A model generated the notes under the pieces. It searched no databases. It worked only from the letters and a program-made list of their open reading frames with translations, and was not told where the DNA came from. A stretch of DNA of 64,000 nucleotides, from positions 3,534,001 to 3,598,000 of the forward strand of contig NZ_CP011803.1 in assembly GCF_001038625.1 (NCBI RefSeq), written 5' to 3'. This document shows, piece after piece, positions 34,537-44,182 of the stretch (positions within the stretch are counted from its first letter, which is position 1; the number at the start of each line of letters is the position of its first letter). A program made the position numbers and the translations under genes. Source of the DNA: Clostridium carboxidivorans P7 (lineage in GTDB: Bacteria; Bacillota; Clostridia; Clostridiales; Clostridiaceae).

Positions 34537-35481
34537 TTAATTCAAGCTTATAGTAGTTCCACTTTCACCTCTTAAGGCTAATTTTGCCTTCTCTAGTGAA
34601 GCAATAATTGCCTTTCTACCTTTTTTAGATTCAGCAAATTTTAAAGCTGCTTCAACTTTAGGAAGCATACTTCCTTTAGCAAAATAACCTTCTTCAATAT
34701 ATTTTCTAGCCTCTTCTGCTGTTAATTTATCTAAATCTATTTGATTTGGTTTACCAAAATTTATTGCAACCCTATCTACCCCTGTTAATATAACAAGTTC
34801 ATCTGCATCAATATCCTCAGCTAATTTTTCTGAAGCAAAATCCTTATCTATTACTGCAGCTACACCTTGAAGAGTTTTATCTTCTAGCTCAATTACAGGA
34901 ATTCCGCCGCCTCCTGTTGAAATTACTACATTATCATTGTCTATCAATGTTTTTATAGATTCTAATTCTACTATTTTTTTAGGCTTAGGTGATGCAACTA
35001 CTCTTCTATATCCACGTCCTGAATCTTCTATCATTACATAACTTTTTTCTTTTTCAAGAGCTTCTGCCTCACATTTTTTATAAAATGCACCAATAGGCTT
35101 TGTTGGATTTTTGAATCCCGAATCATCTTTATCAACAACAACTTGAGTTATAACGCTTATTACTGGTTTATTGATTCCTCTTTTTACAAGTTCATCTCTT
35201 AATGCCTGTTGAATATTGTAGCCAATCATCCCTTGACTCATTGCACCACAAATATCAAAAGGCATAGCAGGAGTTATTTCACTTGCATGTTCATTTTGTA
35301 TTGCAATTCTACCTACCTGTGGTCCATTACCATGAGCTATTATTACCTTATGTCCTTCTTCTATTAACTCAGCAAGATGCACAACTGTTTGTTTTACAAT
35401 TTCTAATTGTGCCTCTGCTGTTGGTATTGAATCTTCCGATTGAAGCGCGTTTCCACCTAATGCTATAACAATTTTTCTCAT
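34537..35481 (-). CDS. arcC: Carbamate kinase, catabolic (AllK-type)
   Basis: 314 aa, full length. IALGGNALQ at the N-terminus, IAHGNGPQVG near 48, STGGGGIPVIE near 208 and a GSMLPKVEAALKF block near 270 are the carbamate kinase signatures. It converts carbamoyl phosphate + ADP to ATP, CO2 and NH3. Here it follows the allF-allG-allH genes, as ybcF (allK) does in E. coli, so its carbamoyl phosphate most likely comes from oxalurate. An arginine deiminase role is less likely because no arcA/arcB is present. Confidence 0.93.
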   Translation of the reverse strand: MRKIVIALGGNALQSEDSIPTAEAQLEIVKQTVVHLAELIEEGHKVIIAHGNGPQVGRIAIQNEHASEITPAMPFDICGAMSQGMIGYNIQQALRDELVKRGINKPVISVITQVVVDKDDSGFKNPTKPIGAFYKKCEAEALEKEKSYVMIEDSGRGYRRVVASPKPKKIVELESIKTLIDNDNVVISTGGGGIPVIELEDKTLQGVAAVIDKDFASEKLAEDIDADELVILTGVDRVAINFGKPNQIDLDKLTAEEARKYIEEGYFAKGSMLPKVEAALKFAESKKGRKAIIASLEKAKLALRGESGTTISLN

Positions 35482-35593
35482 AATATTCCTCCAAAAAATT
35501 TAATATATTTTATAATTACATTAGAAAATTTTTTACTTTGTATATTTAATTAAAGTGTTTTTTTATGTAAAAATTCAGATAATTAATATATCA

Positions 35594-36862
35594 TTATATT
35601 TTGCTTACATTTTGCTTTACCGTTGTAGCAACTATGGCAGCTAGCACAATAGCAACCGCTATAAAAGTAAATGCTGCATTATACGATCCTCCAGATATAT
35701 GAATTAAATACCCCATAGTAAAAGGAGATATAAATCCGGCAATTTGGCCACCAAAGTTAACAATACTAGTACCAGTTCCTGCTATTTTTGAATCCATGCT
35801 ATCTACAACCAATCCCCAGAAAACTCCTTGTGCACAAAACATGAAGAATGCTGCAACAACTTGATAGAAAATACACATATTAGCAGATGCTGCACTAAAA
35901 GTTAGATATAAAAACACCCCTGCAAACAATGCATTTGAAACAAAAAACCACTTTCTATGACCTTGAGTATGATCAGATATATATCCTCCTATTAAAATAC
36001 CTATTGTACCTACCAAATATGGAAGTGCACCAAATATTCCTGTTTTAATTAATGAAAATCCTCTTTCCATCATTAAGTAACTAGGAAGCCAACTTACAAA
36101 CCCCCAGAAAGTAATATCAAATAGGAACCAAATAATACTCAATTGCCATAAAATAGGCCTTGCCAAATATTCTTTAAATGGTATTTTTGAACCAGTATCA
36201 TTTTTAACTTCATCTTGTGAAATTTCTGAAAGTTCTTCATCTGTAATTTTAGGATGATCGGCTGGGTTATCCTTAAATTTAAACCAAATATAAATACCTA
36301 AAATTACTCCTGGTATGCCAAGTACTAAAAAAATTTTTCTCCATCCATAAATAGATATAATAGCAGCTCCAATAATTGATGCTACAGCAGGTCCTAAAGT
36401 ATTAACAGTGGATTGAATACTGGTAGCAGTTCCCCTTTGTTTACGCGGGAAATATGTAGTAATCGTCTTATAAGAAGCTCCTGGGAAACAACCTTCTCCA
36501 ATTCCGAAAAAGAAACGTACTATCAATAATACTGGATAAAATAAAACTGTACCTGTAATAGTAGTAAATATAGACCACCATACTATACCTATTGATAAAA
36601 GCTTTCTAAAACCAAATTTATCTGCAAGTACTCCCCCTGGAATTTGAAACATAGCGTATCCCACGAAAAATGCACTTACTATAGCTCCCTGTTCAATAGA
36701 ATTGATATTAAACTCTTTACCGATAAAAGGTAATGATAAAGTAATAACCATTCTATCTATGAAAGAGAACAACCATCCTAACCATAATACAAGTAAAACC
36801 GAATACCTTACTTTCCATTTATGACTTGATTGAGAATTTATGACAACCTTTTCTTTTTTCAT
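35594..36862 (-). CDS. MFS transporter, anion:cation symporter type
   Basis: 422 aa from ATG 36862, with AGGAG 8 nt upstream; the longer frame starts at a TTG before this SD and is rejected. Twelve membrane spans are visible. SFIDRMVITLSLPFIGKEF in TM1-2, GGVLADKFGFRKLL in loop 2-3 and RFFFGIGEGCFPGASYKTI in TM4-5 fit the ACS family, which carries organic anions. It lies inside the allantoate operon between allH and the kinase gene. It could import allantoate or export oxamate. Confidence 0.87.
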   Translation of the reverse strand: MKKEKVVINSQSSHKWKVRYSVLLVLWLGWLFSFIDRMVITLSLPFIGKEFNINSIEQGAIVSAFFVGYAMFQIPGGVLADKFGFRKLLSIGIVWWSIFTTITGTVLFYPVLLIVRFFFGIGEGCFPGASYKTITTYFPRKQRGTATSIQSTVNTLGPAVASIIGAAIISIYGWRKIFLVLGIPGVILGIYIWFKFKDNPADHPKITDEELSEISQDEVKNDTGSKIPFKEYLARPILWQLSIIWFLFDITFWGFVSWLPSYLMMERGFSLIKTGIFGALPYLVGTIGILIGGYISDHTQGHRKWFFVSNALFAGVFLYLTFSAASANMCIFYQVVAAFFMFCAQGVFWGLVVDSMDSKIAGTGTSIVNFGGQIAGFISPFTMGYLIHISGGSYNAAFTFIAVAIVLAAIVATTVKQNVSKI

Positions 36863-36890
36863 AGGCTCATCTCCTAACAATCATTTAATT

Positions 36891-37739
36891 CTATTTGCAA
36901 CTTTTTAGTGTATGCAGTCCCAGAAAAATTCCTGCTATCATATCAGAGCCTGAAGTATGTCCAAATTGAAGCACTTTTTCTATACTTTTTTCTAATGATT
37001 TTTCATCAATTTCAATCAAAGCCTGATACATATCAAGCAAAGCATCATTATAACAATTCTGGAAAGCACTCATATAATAATGTATACTAATATCTGTTGT
37101 ATATTTTCTTTCCTTAATAAGTTCCTCTAATTCTTCTAAAAATTCCTGTCCTAATATAGGACATATTCTATTAACAAACAGAATTCCAACTAAAAAATCA
37201 TCTCCTGATGGAGTTAATCCCAATCCATATCCTATCCATTTTAATAGAGCTATCCTTATAAAATCTTTTTCTTTACTTTGAAAACTGGAACATAATCTAT
37301 CTATTCTTGTATCATCCTTTCTCACTAATTGAGATAATGAGAATCCCAAGCCTGTTTTCAAATTCAAATCAATATTATTTTTTAACAAATCAAAATATGA
37401 TTTTGACATACTGTGAGGTCTCTGCTTCAGAAAATTGCTGAAACCTTTTCCTTCTCTAAGCTGTATTTCAATTCCTTTTGTTTCCAATTGTCCCTTTTCT
37501 TTATTCCAAACAAAGCTTATCTTCCTGCCATCTACCAATTCTAATAATGATGGAATATACTGTTCCTTAAGTAAAATACCATATGGTAATTTAGTGTTTT
37601 GCCTATTTCCAACAAAACATAAAAATTCATCTACTTTTATATTAAAGCCACTTTCAAAGCAGCTGTGAACAGCATATTCCTCATTCTCTCTCAATAGCTT
37701 CATAAGTTCAATAGAGACACTTTCGATCTGTATTTTCAT
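36891..37739 (-). CDS. allH: Oxamate carbamoyltransferase subunit AllH (DUF2877)
   Basis: 282 aa. The C-terminal half carries the DUF2877 hallmark GLGLTPSGDDFLVGILFVNR near 188 and QFGHTSGSDMIAGIFLGLH near 258. In E. coli the homologue YlbF works with FdrA and YlbE as oxamate (oxamic) transcarbamylase: oxalurate + phosphate gives oxamate + carbamoyl phosphate. Gene order F-G-H then kinase is kept here, with the transporter inserted before the kinase. The contribution of this subunit to catalysis is not clear from sequence. Confidence 0.85.
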   Translation of the reverse strand: MKIQIESVSIELMKLLRENEEYAVHSCFESGFNIKVDEFLCFVGNRQNTKLPYGILLKEQYIPSLLELVDGRKISFVWNKEKGQLETKGIEIQLREGKGFSNFLKQRPHSMSKSYFDLLKNNIDLNLKTGLGFSLSQLVRKDDTRIDRLCSSFQSKEKDFIRIALLKWIGYGLGLTPSGDDFLVGILFVNRICPILGQEFLEELEELIKERKYTTDISIHYYMSAFQNCYNDALLDMYQALIEIDEKSLEKSIEKVLQFGHTSGSDMIAGIFLGLHTLKSCK

Positions 37740-37784
37740 CGATAATCACCTCGTGATACACATTGAAGCTTTAAGTAAATATAA

Positions 37785-39050
37785 TTATTCTGTATATCCT
37801 AGTTTTTTTGCATATGCTAAAACTGCTTTTTCAAAACATTCAATAGGTGGATGTACTGTTCCAGCTCCAATTTGGCCTAATCCTGCTTTTTTATGGGCAA
37901 TTCCAGTATTAATAACTGGAGTAATTCCCTTTTCAACAACTTTTCTAGCATCTATTCCAAGACAAATTCCTTTAAAGTTCCATGTTGGAATAATGAAATT
38001 AGGATTTTCATCAATAACAATCTCTCTCATCTGATTGCTGATTTCAAGTGCATCTTCAAATCCTCCAGTTCCTACAAATCTGGTAACTGCAGGTGCAGCA
38101 ATCATTGCCATTCCTCCAACTCCAAAGGTTTCTGTAATAGCACTATCTCCCATATCAGGGCTTGCCATATCTCCATCATAGCCTGCAAAGTATAAACCTT
38201 GTGGAGTATTTACAGGAGCTGTAAACCATTCATCTCCCATTCCTGAAATTCTGATACCAAAATTTTCTCCATTTCTGCACATAGCTGTAACAATAGTTCC
38301 TACTTGAATTGTTCTCGCTGCATCCATAACTGCTTTAGCTGAAGCCATCATGATATTAAGGAAAAATTGATCTGTATCTGCAAGAAATTTAACAACCTGA
38401 CTTTTATCATCTGCATTCATATCAAGTTTAACTATAACAGGACTTATCTCCCTTAAGAATGCTAAAGAAGCAGCAATGTTTCTTTGATGGAATTCATCTC
38501 CCATAGCAATAGCTTTTGCAATCATAGGATTAACTGCTAAACCGCTTTCAAAAGTTCTAAGGGCCTTTCCTAAAGTAGGTCCTAACACATCTCTTATCCA
38601 TCTAAGTCTTACAACTACTTCTTCAGAATAAGCTCCAAATCTTAAAACCTTACCAATTCCCTCATTTAAAGTACAATATGCTCTATTTCCATCTGTCGTA
38701 TTTTCTACAACAAATACTGGCATATTAGCAGAAGTAATTCCACCCATTGGTCCAACCGCCTGTACATTATGACATGGAATAAATCTAACTTCTCCTGAAC
38801 TTAAAAGCTCTCTTGCTTTCTCTTCTGTATCTGCCCATTCTTCAAAAAGTACTGCTCCAATACATGATCCCTGCATAGGATCCGGCATGTTTTCCCACTT
38901 TATAGGTGGACCTGCATGTAATAGAACTTTTGCTCCATTTAATTCTTGAATCACTGTTTTTGCTTGCACCACATCTAAAAGAACGGGAGATGCAGCTACT
39001 ATTTTACGAATAACTGCCTGATTGGCAGCGTCTATTGTTTTATAAATCAT
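37785..39050 (-). CDS. allG: Oxamate carbamoyltransferase subunit AllG (DUF1116)
   Basis: 421 aa from ATG 39050 (GGAG 9 nt upstream; a TTG five codons earlier overlaps the SD). DUF1116 features include NGAKVLLHAGPPIKWENMPDPMQG-type text near 45 (HAGPPIKWENMPDPM seen), GPMGGITSANMPVFV near 104 and a C-terminal GIAHKKAGLGQIGAGTVHPP near 395. It is the YlbE homologue of the three-part oxamate carbamoyltransferase. It begins one base after the allF stop, indicating coupling. Confidence 0.88.
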   Translation of the reverse strand: MIYKTIDAANQAVIRKIVAASPVLLDVVQAKTVIQELNGAKVLLHAGPPIKWENMPDPMQGSCIGAVLFEEWADTEEKARELLSSGEVRFIPCHNVQAVGPMGGITSANMPVFVVENTTDGNRAYCTLNEGIGKVLRFGAYSEEVVVRLRWIRDVLGPTLGKALRTFESGLAVNPMIAKAIAMGDEFHQRNIAASLAFLREISPVIVKLDMNADDKSQVVKFLADTDQFFLNIMMASAKAVMDAARTIQVGTIVTAMCRNGENFGIRISGMGDEWFTAPVNTPQGLYFAGYDGDMASPDMGDSAITETFGVGGMAMIAAPAVTRFVGTGGFEDALEISNQMREIVIDENPNFIIPTWNFKGICLGIDARKVVEKGITPVINTGIAHKKAGLGQIGAGTVHPPIECFEKAVLAYAKKLGYTE

Positions 39051-39051
39051 T

Positions 39052-40824
39052 TTAATTATCTCCAATCCCAGAAAATTTATAATTTCTCAAATAACGTAAT
39101 GCTTTAATCATCTGCATATCTCCCCCTGCTGGTGGAGCCCAATTATATTGAACCACTTCACAAGAAAATTCTTTTAACACATTGGAAAAGCTTTCTAATC
39201 CAACATTAATAACCTTTGGCTTTTCTTGAAGTAACCTACGTACAGACTCTGATACGCTATATTCTGTGTTATCTGCATTAGTTTTCTTAGGCATAATTTT
39301 CTTTGTAATTTCATTAAATTTGTATCCAGCTAATGTAACTGCTACTTCTACAGCATGTTTATTACTTTCACAAACAATAACTCCTGCATCTTCCATTATC
39401 TTCTTCTGCTTATCATAATTTTGATAGTCTTGTCTTGTTCCACAGATAGTTGTTACAAAATATAAATCTCTGTTATCTTTTTTTGCATTATCCTGTAATT
39501 CCTTAATAGCTGGAAGTAAAGCTCCTGCCATATCTTCGTGAGAACCATATCCTAACACAATATCAAACAGTATAACTCCGGTAGTTGCATCTTTAGCTGC
39601 CTCTCTCATACATTCTACTCTCTTAGTAGGGTCAATCATTGGATGTGGCTTACCTTGTGTATATACATCGTCTCCCAGGTCAATTACAACATGCCCTGAT
39701 GTATTTAACATATAACCTTCTTGTTTTCCTAAAGATACAGACAAATCTAATGTATCCCTGATTATCATTGCAGCCTCTGCTGCCAATGTTCCTCCTGAAT
39801 AGTATCCTTTAATTGTCTTGTTTTCTTTAGCTGAAAAACTTTTATCCACATTTACACTGCATTTATTTCCTTGTATATTTTCTTTTCTCAATAAACTCAC
39901 TGCAATTCTTGCTGCTTCATCAAGTGTATATGCATGATAGAAGTTTTCTTCATGAAATTCTGGTTTTTCGCCTAAAAATAGTGTTACTACAGGCTTTTTA
40001 AAATTTCTCAAACGTTTCATAACATTGTTACGAACTTTTTCTGCTGGTGGTTTTGATATTACTATTACTACGTCTGTATCCTTATCCTCTTCCATTGCAT
40101 TAATGGAATCCATCATAGTAATTGCCCCTATATGTTCGGATAAATCTCTTCCTCCTGTTCCAATTGCATTTGTTACTCCTTCTCCTAGACGGTCAATAAT
40201 AGTTGTTATCTCCTGTATTCCTGTTCCTGAAGCTCCTACTATTCCTATTTTTCCAGGCGTAACATGATTTGTAAATGCTACTGGTATTCCTTTGATAATT
40301 CCTGTTCCACAGTCAGGCCCCATAACTAACAATCCTTTTTTGTGAGCCTTTTCTTTTAATTTTTTTTCATCTTCCAATGTAACATTGTCACTAAACATAA
40401 ACACATTTAAATTCTCATCTAGTGCTCTATCAGCTTCCAAAGCTGCATAAATTCCTGGAATTGATATAACTGCAAGGTTGGCATCCTGAAGCTTGTCCAA
40501 TGCTTTATCCCATGAATCCACAGCTTCTGATTTTGACTTTTTATTAGATTTTGATGATTGATTTTTAAAAAATTCTTCTGTTTCTGCTAGCACAGCATCT
40601 ATAATATCTTCCTTTGTTTCTAGAACAATTGCCATGTCATTAGCACTTGCTTCCATTAATTCGGGTGTTTCCATTCCACCTTCTTTAAATATATCTTTAT
40701 TTGCAGGAGTTGCCATCATGATAGAAACTTTATCAACACCATCCATTGTACTTATTTTGTTTGTCAATAGCATAAGTATAACGGAATCGTGATAGCTTCC
40801 CTTTTTTATAATTGTTTTTAACAT
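39052..40824 (-). CDS. allF: Oxamate carbamoyltransferase subunit AllF (FdrA)
   Basis: 590 aa from ATG 40824, preceded by GGAAGGCGG. FdrA family, built from succinyl-CoA-synthetase-like CoA-binding and ligase folds: an N-terminal ACT-like part (SVILMLLTNKISTMDGVDKV), KIGIVGASGTGIQEI near 196, GTGGRDLSEHIGAI near 227 and YSGGTLAAEAAMI near 345. The LVMGPDCGTGIIKG stretch near 172 is the conserved loop. It is the main catalytic partner in phosphorolysis of oxalurate in E. coli work on allFGH. It lies 20 bp after allD. Confidence 0.9.
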   Translation of the reverse strand: MLKTIIKKGSYHDSVILMLLTNKISTMDGVDKVSIMMATPANKDIFKEGGMETPELMEASANDMAIVLETKEDIIDAVLAETEEFFKNQSSKSNKKSKSEAVDSWDKALDKLQDANLAVISIPGIYAALEADRALDENLNVFMFSDNVTLEDEKKLKEKAHKKGLLVMGPDCGTGIIKGIPVAFTNHVTPGKIGIVGASGTGIQEITTIIDRLGEGVTNAIGTGGRDLSEHIGAITMMDSINAMEEDKDTDVVIVISKPPAEKVRNNVMKRLRNFKKPVVTLFLGEKPEFHEENFYHAYTLDEAARIAVSLLRKENIQGNKCSVNVDKSFSAKENKTIKGYYSGGTLAAEAAMIIRDTLDLSVSLGKQEGYMLNTSGHVVIDLGDDVYTQGKPHPMIDPTKRVECMREAAKDATTGVILFDIVLGYGSHEDMAGALLPAIKELQDNAKKDNRDLYFVTTICGTRQDYQNYDKQKKIMEDAGVIVCESNKHAVEVAVTLAGYKFNEITKKIMPKKTNADNTEYSVSESVRRLLQEKPKVINVGLESFSNVLKEFSCEVVQYNWAPPAGGDMQMIKALRYLRNYKFSGIGDN

Positions 40825-40844
40825 GAAATTACCGCCTTCCACTT

Positions 40845-41894
40845 TTATTCAGCAAATTTATTTTTATGATCGTAACGGTTAAAGTGAATATCCTCACTGA
40901 TTAAATAATTATAGATGTCATCTACAATTTCAACTCCGCCATTGTCATATTTTGCTTTTCTAAGCAATGCTCTTTCTCCTGGGTAATATACCTTATCATT
41001 GCCTTTAGATGGTTTCATTTGTGATAATTCATCTAATGAAGCGGACATATTCTTTTTAAAGCTTTCAATATCCGTAAATCTACTTGGATCAATTACAATA
41101 TGAAGCTGTCCTAAATCTCTTCCTTTAGAAAGATCTGCATACATAGAACTTACATGTTTTCCAAATGGAACGCCTAACATTATTCCAGATAATACGTCAA
41201 CCATCATCATAAGTCCATATCCTTTTGCTCCTGCAATAGGAAGTAAATTAGCTACGTTTCTTGGATCAGTAGTAGGATCTCCTTCTTCGTCTACTGCCCA
41301 TGTATCTGGAATTGGTTTGTTTTTAGAACGTGCGTCTAAAATTTTACCCCAAGCCTGAACTGTTGTAGCCATATCAAATATTACTTTTCTTTCATCTGCT
41401 GTAGGAACTCCAAAAGCAATTGGATTTGTTCCATAATAAGATTCTGATCCTCCATATGGTACTACCATAGGATCTGACTGACATAGAGTAATTGCAACTA
41501 AATCTTCTTTTGCTGCCATTTCTGCATAATATCCTATACTTCCACTGTGTGATATGTTTCTTACTCCTACCACTGCAACTCCTGTTTCTTTTGCCATTTT
41601 AATAGCTTCTTCCATAGATAACTTTGCTGCTACATATCCACAGCCATTATCTCCATAAAATACTCCACTAGCAGGTCCAGTTTTCTCAAATTTAAATTCT
41701 GGATTTGTAGTAATACCACCCTTAGCAATTCTTTCTGCATAATATTCTACTCTAACTGCTCCATGTGAGTGATAACCTCTTTCATCAGACCATGTTAAAA
41801 TCTCAGATATAACCTCTGCATGAGAATCAATAAGTCCAGCTTTATGTAATTTATCTTTCATCAATTGCTTTAATTTTGCTCTTTCTAATTTCAT
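40845..41894 (-). CDS. allD: Ureidoglycolate dehydrogenase (AllD, LDH2/MDH2 family)
   Basis: 349 aa. LDH2 family of NAD(P)-dependent oxidoreductases: ERGYHSHGAVRVEYYAERI near 33 with the conserved His, VVGVRNISHSGSIGYYAEMA near 108 with the catalytic His, and GAKGYGLMMMVDVLSGIM near 225. In this cluster it oxidises (S)-ureidoglycolate to oxalurate. Malate and sulfolactate dehydrogenases share the fold, so context decides. GGAGG precedes the ATG. It lies 211 bp after allE, the gap holding a long inverted repeat. Confidence 0.9.
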   Translation of the reverse strand: MKLERAKLKQLMKDKLHKAGLIDSHAEVISEILTWSDERGYHSHGAVRVEYYAERIAKGGITTNPEFKFEKTGPASGVFYGDNGCGYVAAKLSMEEAIKMAKETGVAVVGVRNISHSGSIGYYAEMAAKEDLVAITLCQSDPMVVPYGGSESYYGTNPIAFGVPTADERKVIFDMATTVQAWGKILDARSKNKPIPDTWAVDEEGDPTTDPRNVANLLPIAGAKGYGLMMMVDVLSGIMLGVPFGKHVSSMYADLSKGRDLGQLHIVIDPSRFTDIESFKKNMSASLDELSQMKPSKGNDKVYYPGERALLRKAKYDNGGVEIVDDIYNYLISEDIHFNRYDHKNKFAE

Positions 41895-42017
41895 TTATGT
41901 TTCCTCCAATAAAATTTGATATTTATATAATTAAATTCACTAAAACCTGCGCCTTAGCCAATTTAAATTTTTAACAAGTTTATAAATTATTTAAATAGAC
42001 ATATAGTCAATATCTTA

Positions 42018-42070
42018 GCAATATCAAGTACATATTAGACAAAACAATTGTTAATATTACTTGATATTGC
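42018..42070. promoter_or_regulatory. 13-bp inverted repeat in the allE-allD gap
   Basis: GCAATATCAAGTA (42018-42030) and TACTTGATATTGC (42058-42070) are perfectly complementary across a 27-nt spacer that itself contains AACAATTGTT. It may be an attenuator, mRNA-stability stem or PucR-type operator. No T-run follows on the minus strand. Confidence 0.5.
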
Positions 42071-42105
42071 ATAAAACAAATATTTTGATTACTTAAATAT
42101 GAATA

Positions 42106-42897
42106 TTAAAGTTTTGCATCTCTGTTACAATCTTTAGAATAAATGTATGCAAATTCATCATTTCTGCCAATTCCATAAGCTGCTTGTAAGCTATATGCTC
42201 CCATGAATAGGTAATCCCCTTTTTTTACAGGAATCCATTCATTATCTAAATTGTACATACCTTGTCCTGAATAGATATATGCTCCATGCTCTTGTACATG
42301 AGTTTCTATGTAACCATGACAAGCTCCTGGTTTAAAAGAAAGTATGTGGAAATTCATGTCAAATCCAATATCTGTAGCAGAAGGTAGAAAATCTTTTACT
42401 AATACATCATCCATTCCTTCATAGTGTACCCACTCAACATCATTGATATTGCCAATTACAGTATGTGCCTCAAAACCTTCTATACGATCATAATGTCTTT
42501 TATATAAGAAAGCTTTTACTTTTCTATCTCCGTTATTTTCAAAATATAGTTTTCTGTTTTCTGGGCAGAAAATGTAGCCTCCATCTGTTATCACTTGTTC
42601 TTTTTCTTCATTCCATACTTTTAAATCACCTTCAAATACATAAAGGAAAGTTTCTACGCCATCTTCACCGAAGCCTAAATGATTACATCCACCTTCATTA
42701 ACAGTAAGTAAGTAATCTACAAAAGAAGCTCCCAATTTTGGAGATGCTAAGATGGTTAACTCGCAATTTTCAAATCCAGGAATCACATTTTTTACAATGC
42801 CATCTGGTTCAATCAAAGCAAAGTTGCCATGTTTTACAACAGATCTGTTTGTTAAAATATCCTTTCTATATCCTGTAACTTGATTTAAATAACTCAT
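42106..42897 (-). CDS. allE: (S)-ureidoglycine aminohydrolase (AllE, bicupin)
   Basis: 263 aa, two cupin domains. The C-terminal cupin has the Mn-binding set in HGYIETHVQEHGAYIYSG near 195-212 (Glu, His, His), with a downstream Gln in the AYSLQAAYGIG strand near 238. This matches the E/H/H/Q set of E. coli YlbA/AllE. The N-terminal cupin (GGCNHLGFGEDGVETFLYVF) keeps the fold only. It releases ammonia from ureidoglycine to give ureidoglycolate. It starts 2 bp after the MFS gene. Confidence 0.93.
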   Translation of the reverse strand: MSYLNQVTGYRKDILTNRSVVKHGNFALIEPDGIVKNVIPGFENCELTILASPKLGASFVDYLLTVNEGGCNHLGFGEDGVETFLYVFEGDLKVWNEEKEQVITDGGYIFCPENRKLYFENNGDRKVKAFLYKRHYDRIEGFEAHTVIGNINDVEWVHYEGMDDVLVKDFLPSATDIGFDMNFHILSFKPGACHGYIETHVQEHGAYIYSGQGMYNLDNEWIPVKKGDYLFMGAYSLQAAYGIGRNDEFAYIYSKDCNRDAKL

Positions 42898-42899
42898 AA

Positions 42900-44159
42900 T
42901 TATACCTCCACTTTTTTATTACTTAAACTTTTTGCATTAAATAACACAAATAGTAATAATCCAATAACTAATAATACTGCTCCAACATAAAATCCTATTA
43001 CACCAGAACCTGTCTTATCCATTACAATACCAGTAGCTGCTGGCGCAACAATTGATGATGCCATTCCAAAGAAATTAAACATTCCCAAAGTTGTAGCAAG
43101 ATTCTTTTTATCTGCTTTGTCTGAAATATAAGAAATCAATACTGGATCAACTGCCATTTTTCCTAAGAATCCATAAAGTAATAATATTATTGCTAAACTA
43201 GTTGTATTTGGTGCAAACATAGATACAGCAACTAAAACAAATGCTGAAGCTTCAAGTCCAATAATTATATATGCCTTTTTAGTTCTTATTTTATCTGAAA
43301 GACCAGCAAAGAATAATGCTCCTGGAACTGCTGTTACGGAAATCATAGATACTATAAGTCCAACTAATCCACCTTTAATTCCTCTTTCAGTCTGTAGGAA
43401 TTTTGGAAGCCATGTTACAATCATGTAATACGCATAACATGTACAGAAGTATAAGATATAGCATGAAATCATATTTAGTCCAAATAATGAATTCTTCTGT
43501 GCTGGTTGAGTATCCACTTCAGTTTTACTTACTTTTACTTGTTTTTCTGGTTTTACACGATCTGTACTTTTTATTGCAAACACAAACCATAATACAAGTA
43601 GGAAAATTAATGCTGAAGAAATAAACACCATTGTCTGCCAAGGCATTTTCATAGTTTTTACAATGTAACTAGAGCCAGTCATACCTAAGATTAATCCTAA
43701 AGCAGAACCACTATTTACAATTGCTGTTGAAAAGCCCTTCTTTTCAAACGGTACATGTTGTGCTGTTAATGAAAATGCTGCTCCATAATAAGTTCCACAA
43801 CCAATACCTGCACATACACTACCTATATAAATTGACGTTAATGATTTTGAAAGTGCAATACCTAACGCACCTAAAGCAAAGATAGTAAATCCAGGTATAA
43901 GAACCTTTTTCTGACCAAACTTATCTACCAAAAATCCTGAAGGAATTTGAAGTGCTGTATATCCAAAGAAATAACAGCTTGCAATTACTCCCATTGCTGC
44001 ATTTGTCTGATGTCCTATAGTTCCTTGAATTTCTGCATAAATAGGAGATAGCATAGCTCTATATATCCAAATTATTGTCCAACCAAGACAAAAGGTAAAT
44101 ACAATTCTCTTCCAATAATTACTCTGAACTGATGTTGATAAATCGTTTTCTTTTAACAT
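42900..44159 (-). CDS. MFS transporter (allantoate-cluster carrier)
   Basis: 419 aa, twelve membrane spans, with loop 2-3 motif GFLVDKFGQKKVLIPG and the TM4-5 stretch GSVCAGIGCGTYYGAAFSL. It is encoded between allC (23 bp upstream) and allE (2 bp downstream), so it is translated with the first enzymes of the pathway and probably imports allantoate or another ureide. The second MFS gene at 35594-36862 is more distant in sequence and would suit export. Confidence 0.85.
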   Translation of the reverse strand: MLKENDLSTSVQSNYWKRIVFTFCLGWTIIWIYRAMLSPIYAEIQGTIGHQTNAAMGVIASCYFFGYTALQIPSGFLVDKFGQKKVLIPGFTIFALGALGIALSKSLTSIYIGSVCAGIGCGTYYGAAFSLTAQHVPFEKKGFSTAIVNSGSALGLILGMTGSSYIVKTMKMPWQTMVFISSALIFLLVLWFVFAIKSTDRVKPEKQVKVSKTEVDTQPAQKNSLFGLNMISCYILYFCTCYAYYMIVTWLPKFLQTERGIKGGLVGLIVSMISVTAVPGALFFAGLSDKIRTKKAYIIIGLEASAFVLVAVSMFAPNTTSLAIILLLYGFLGKMAVDPVLISYISDKADKKNLATTLGMFNFFGMASSIVAPAATGIVMDKTGSGVIGFYVGAVLLVIGLLLFVLFNAKSLSNKKVEV

Positions 44160-44182
44160 TCTAAATCCCCCATCATTTAATA

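Noticed and set aside
34537-35481. Arginine deiminase pathway carbamate kinase
   Set aside because: No arginine deiminase or ornithine carbamoyltransferase is in the window, while oxamate transcarbamylase genes are directly linked.
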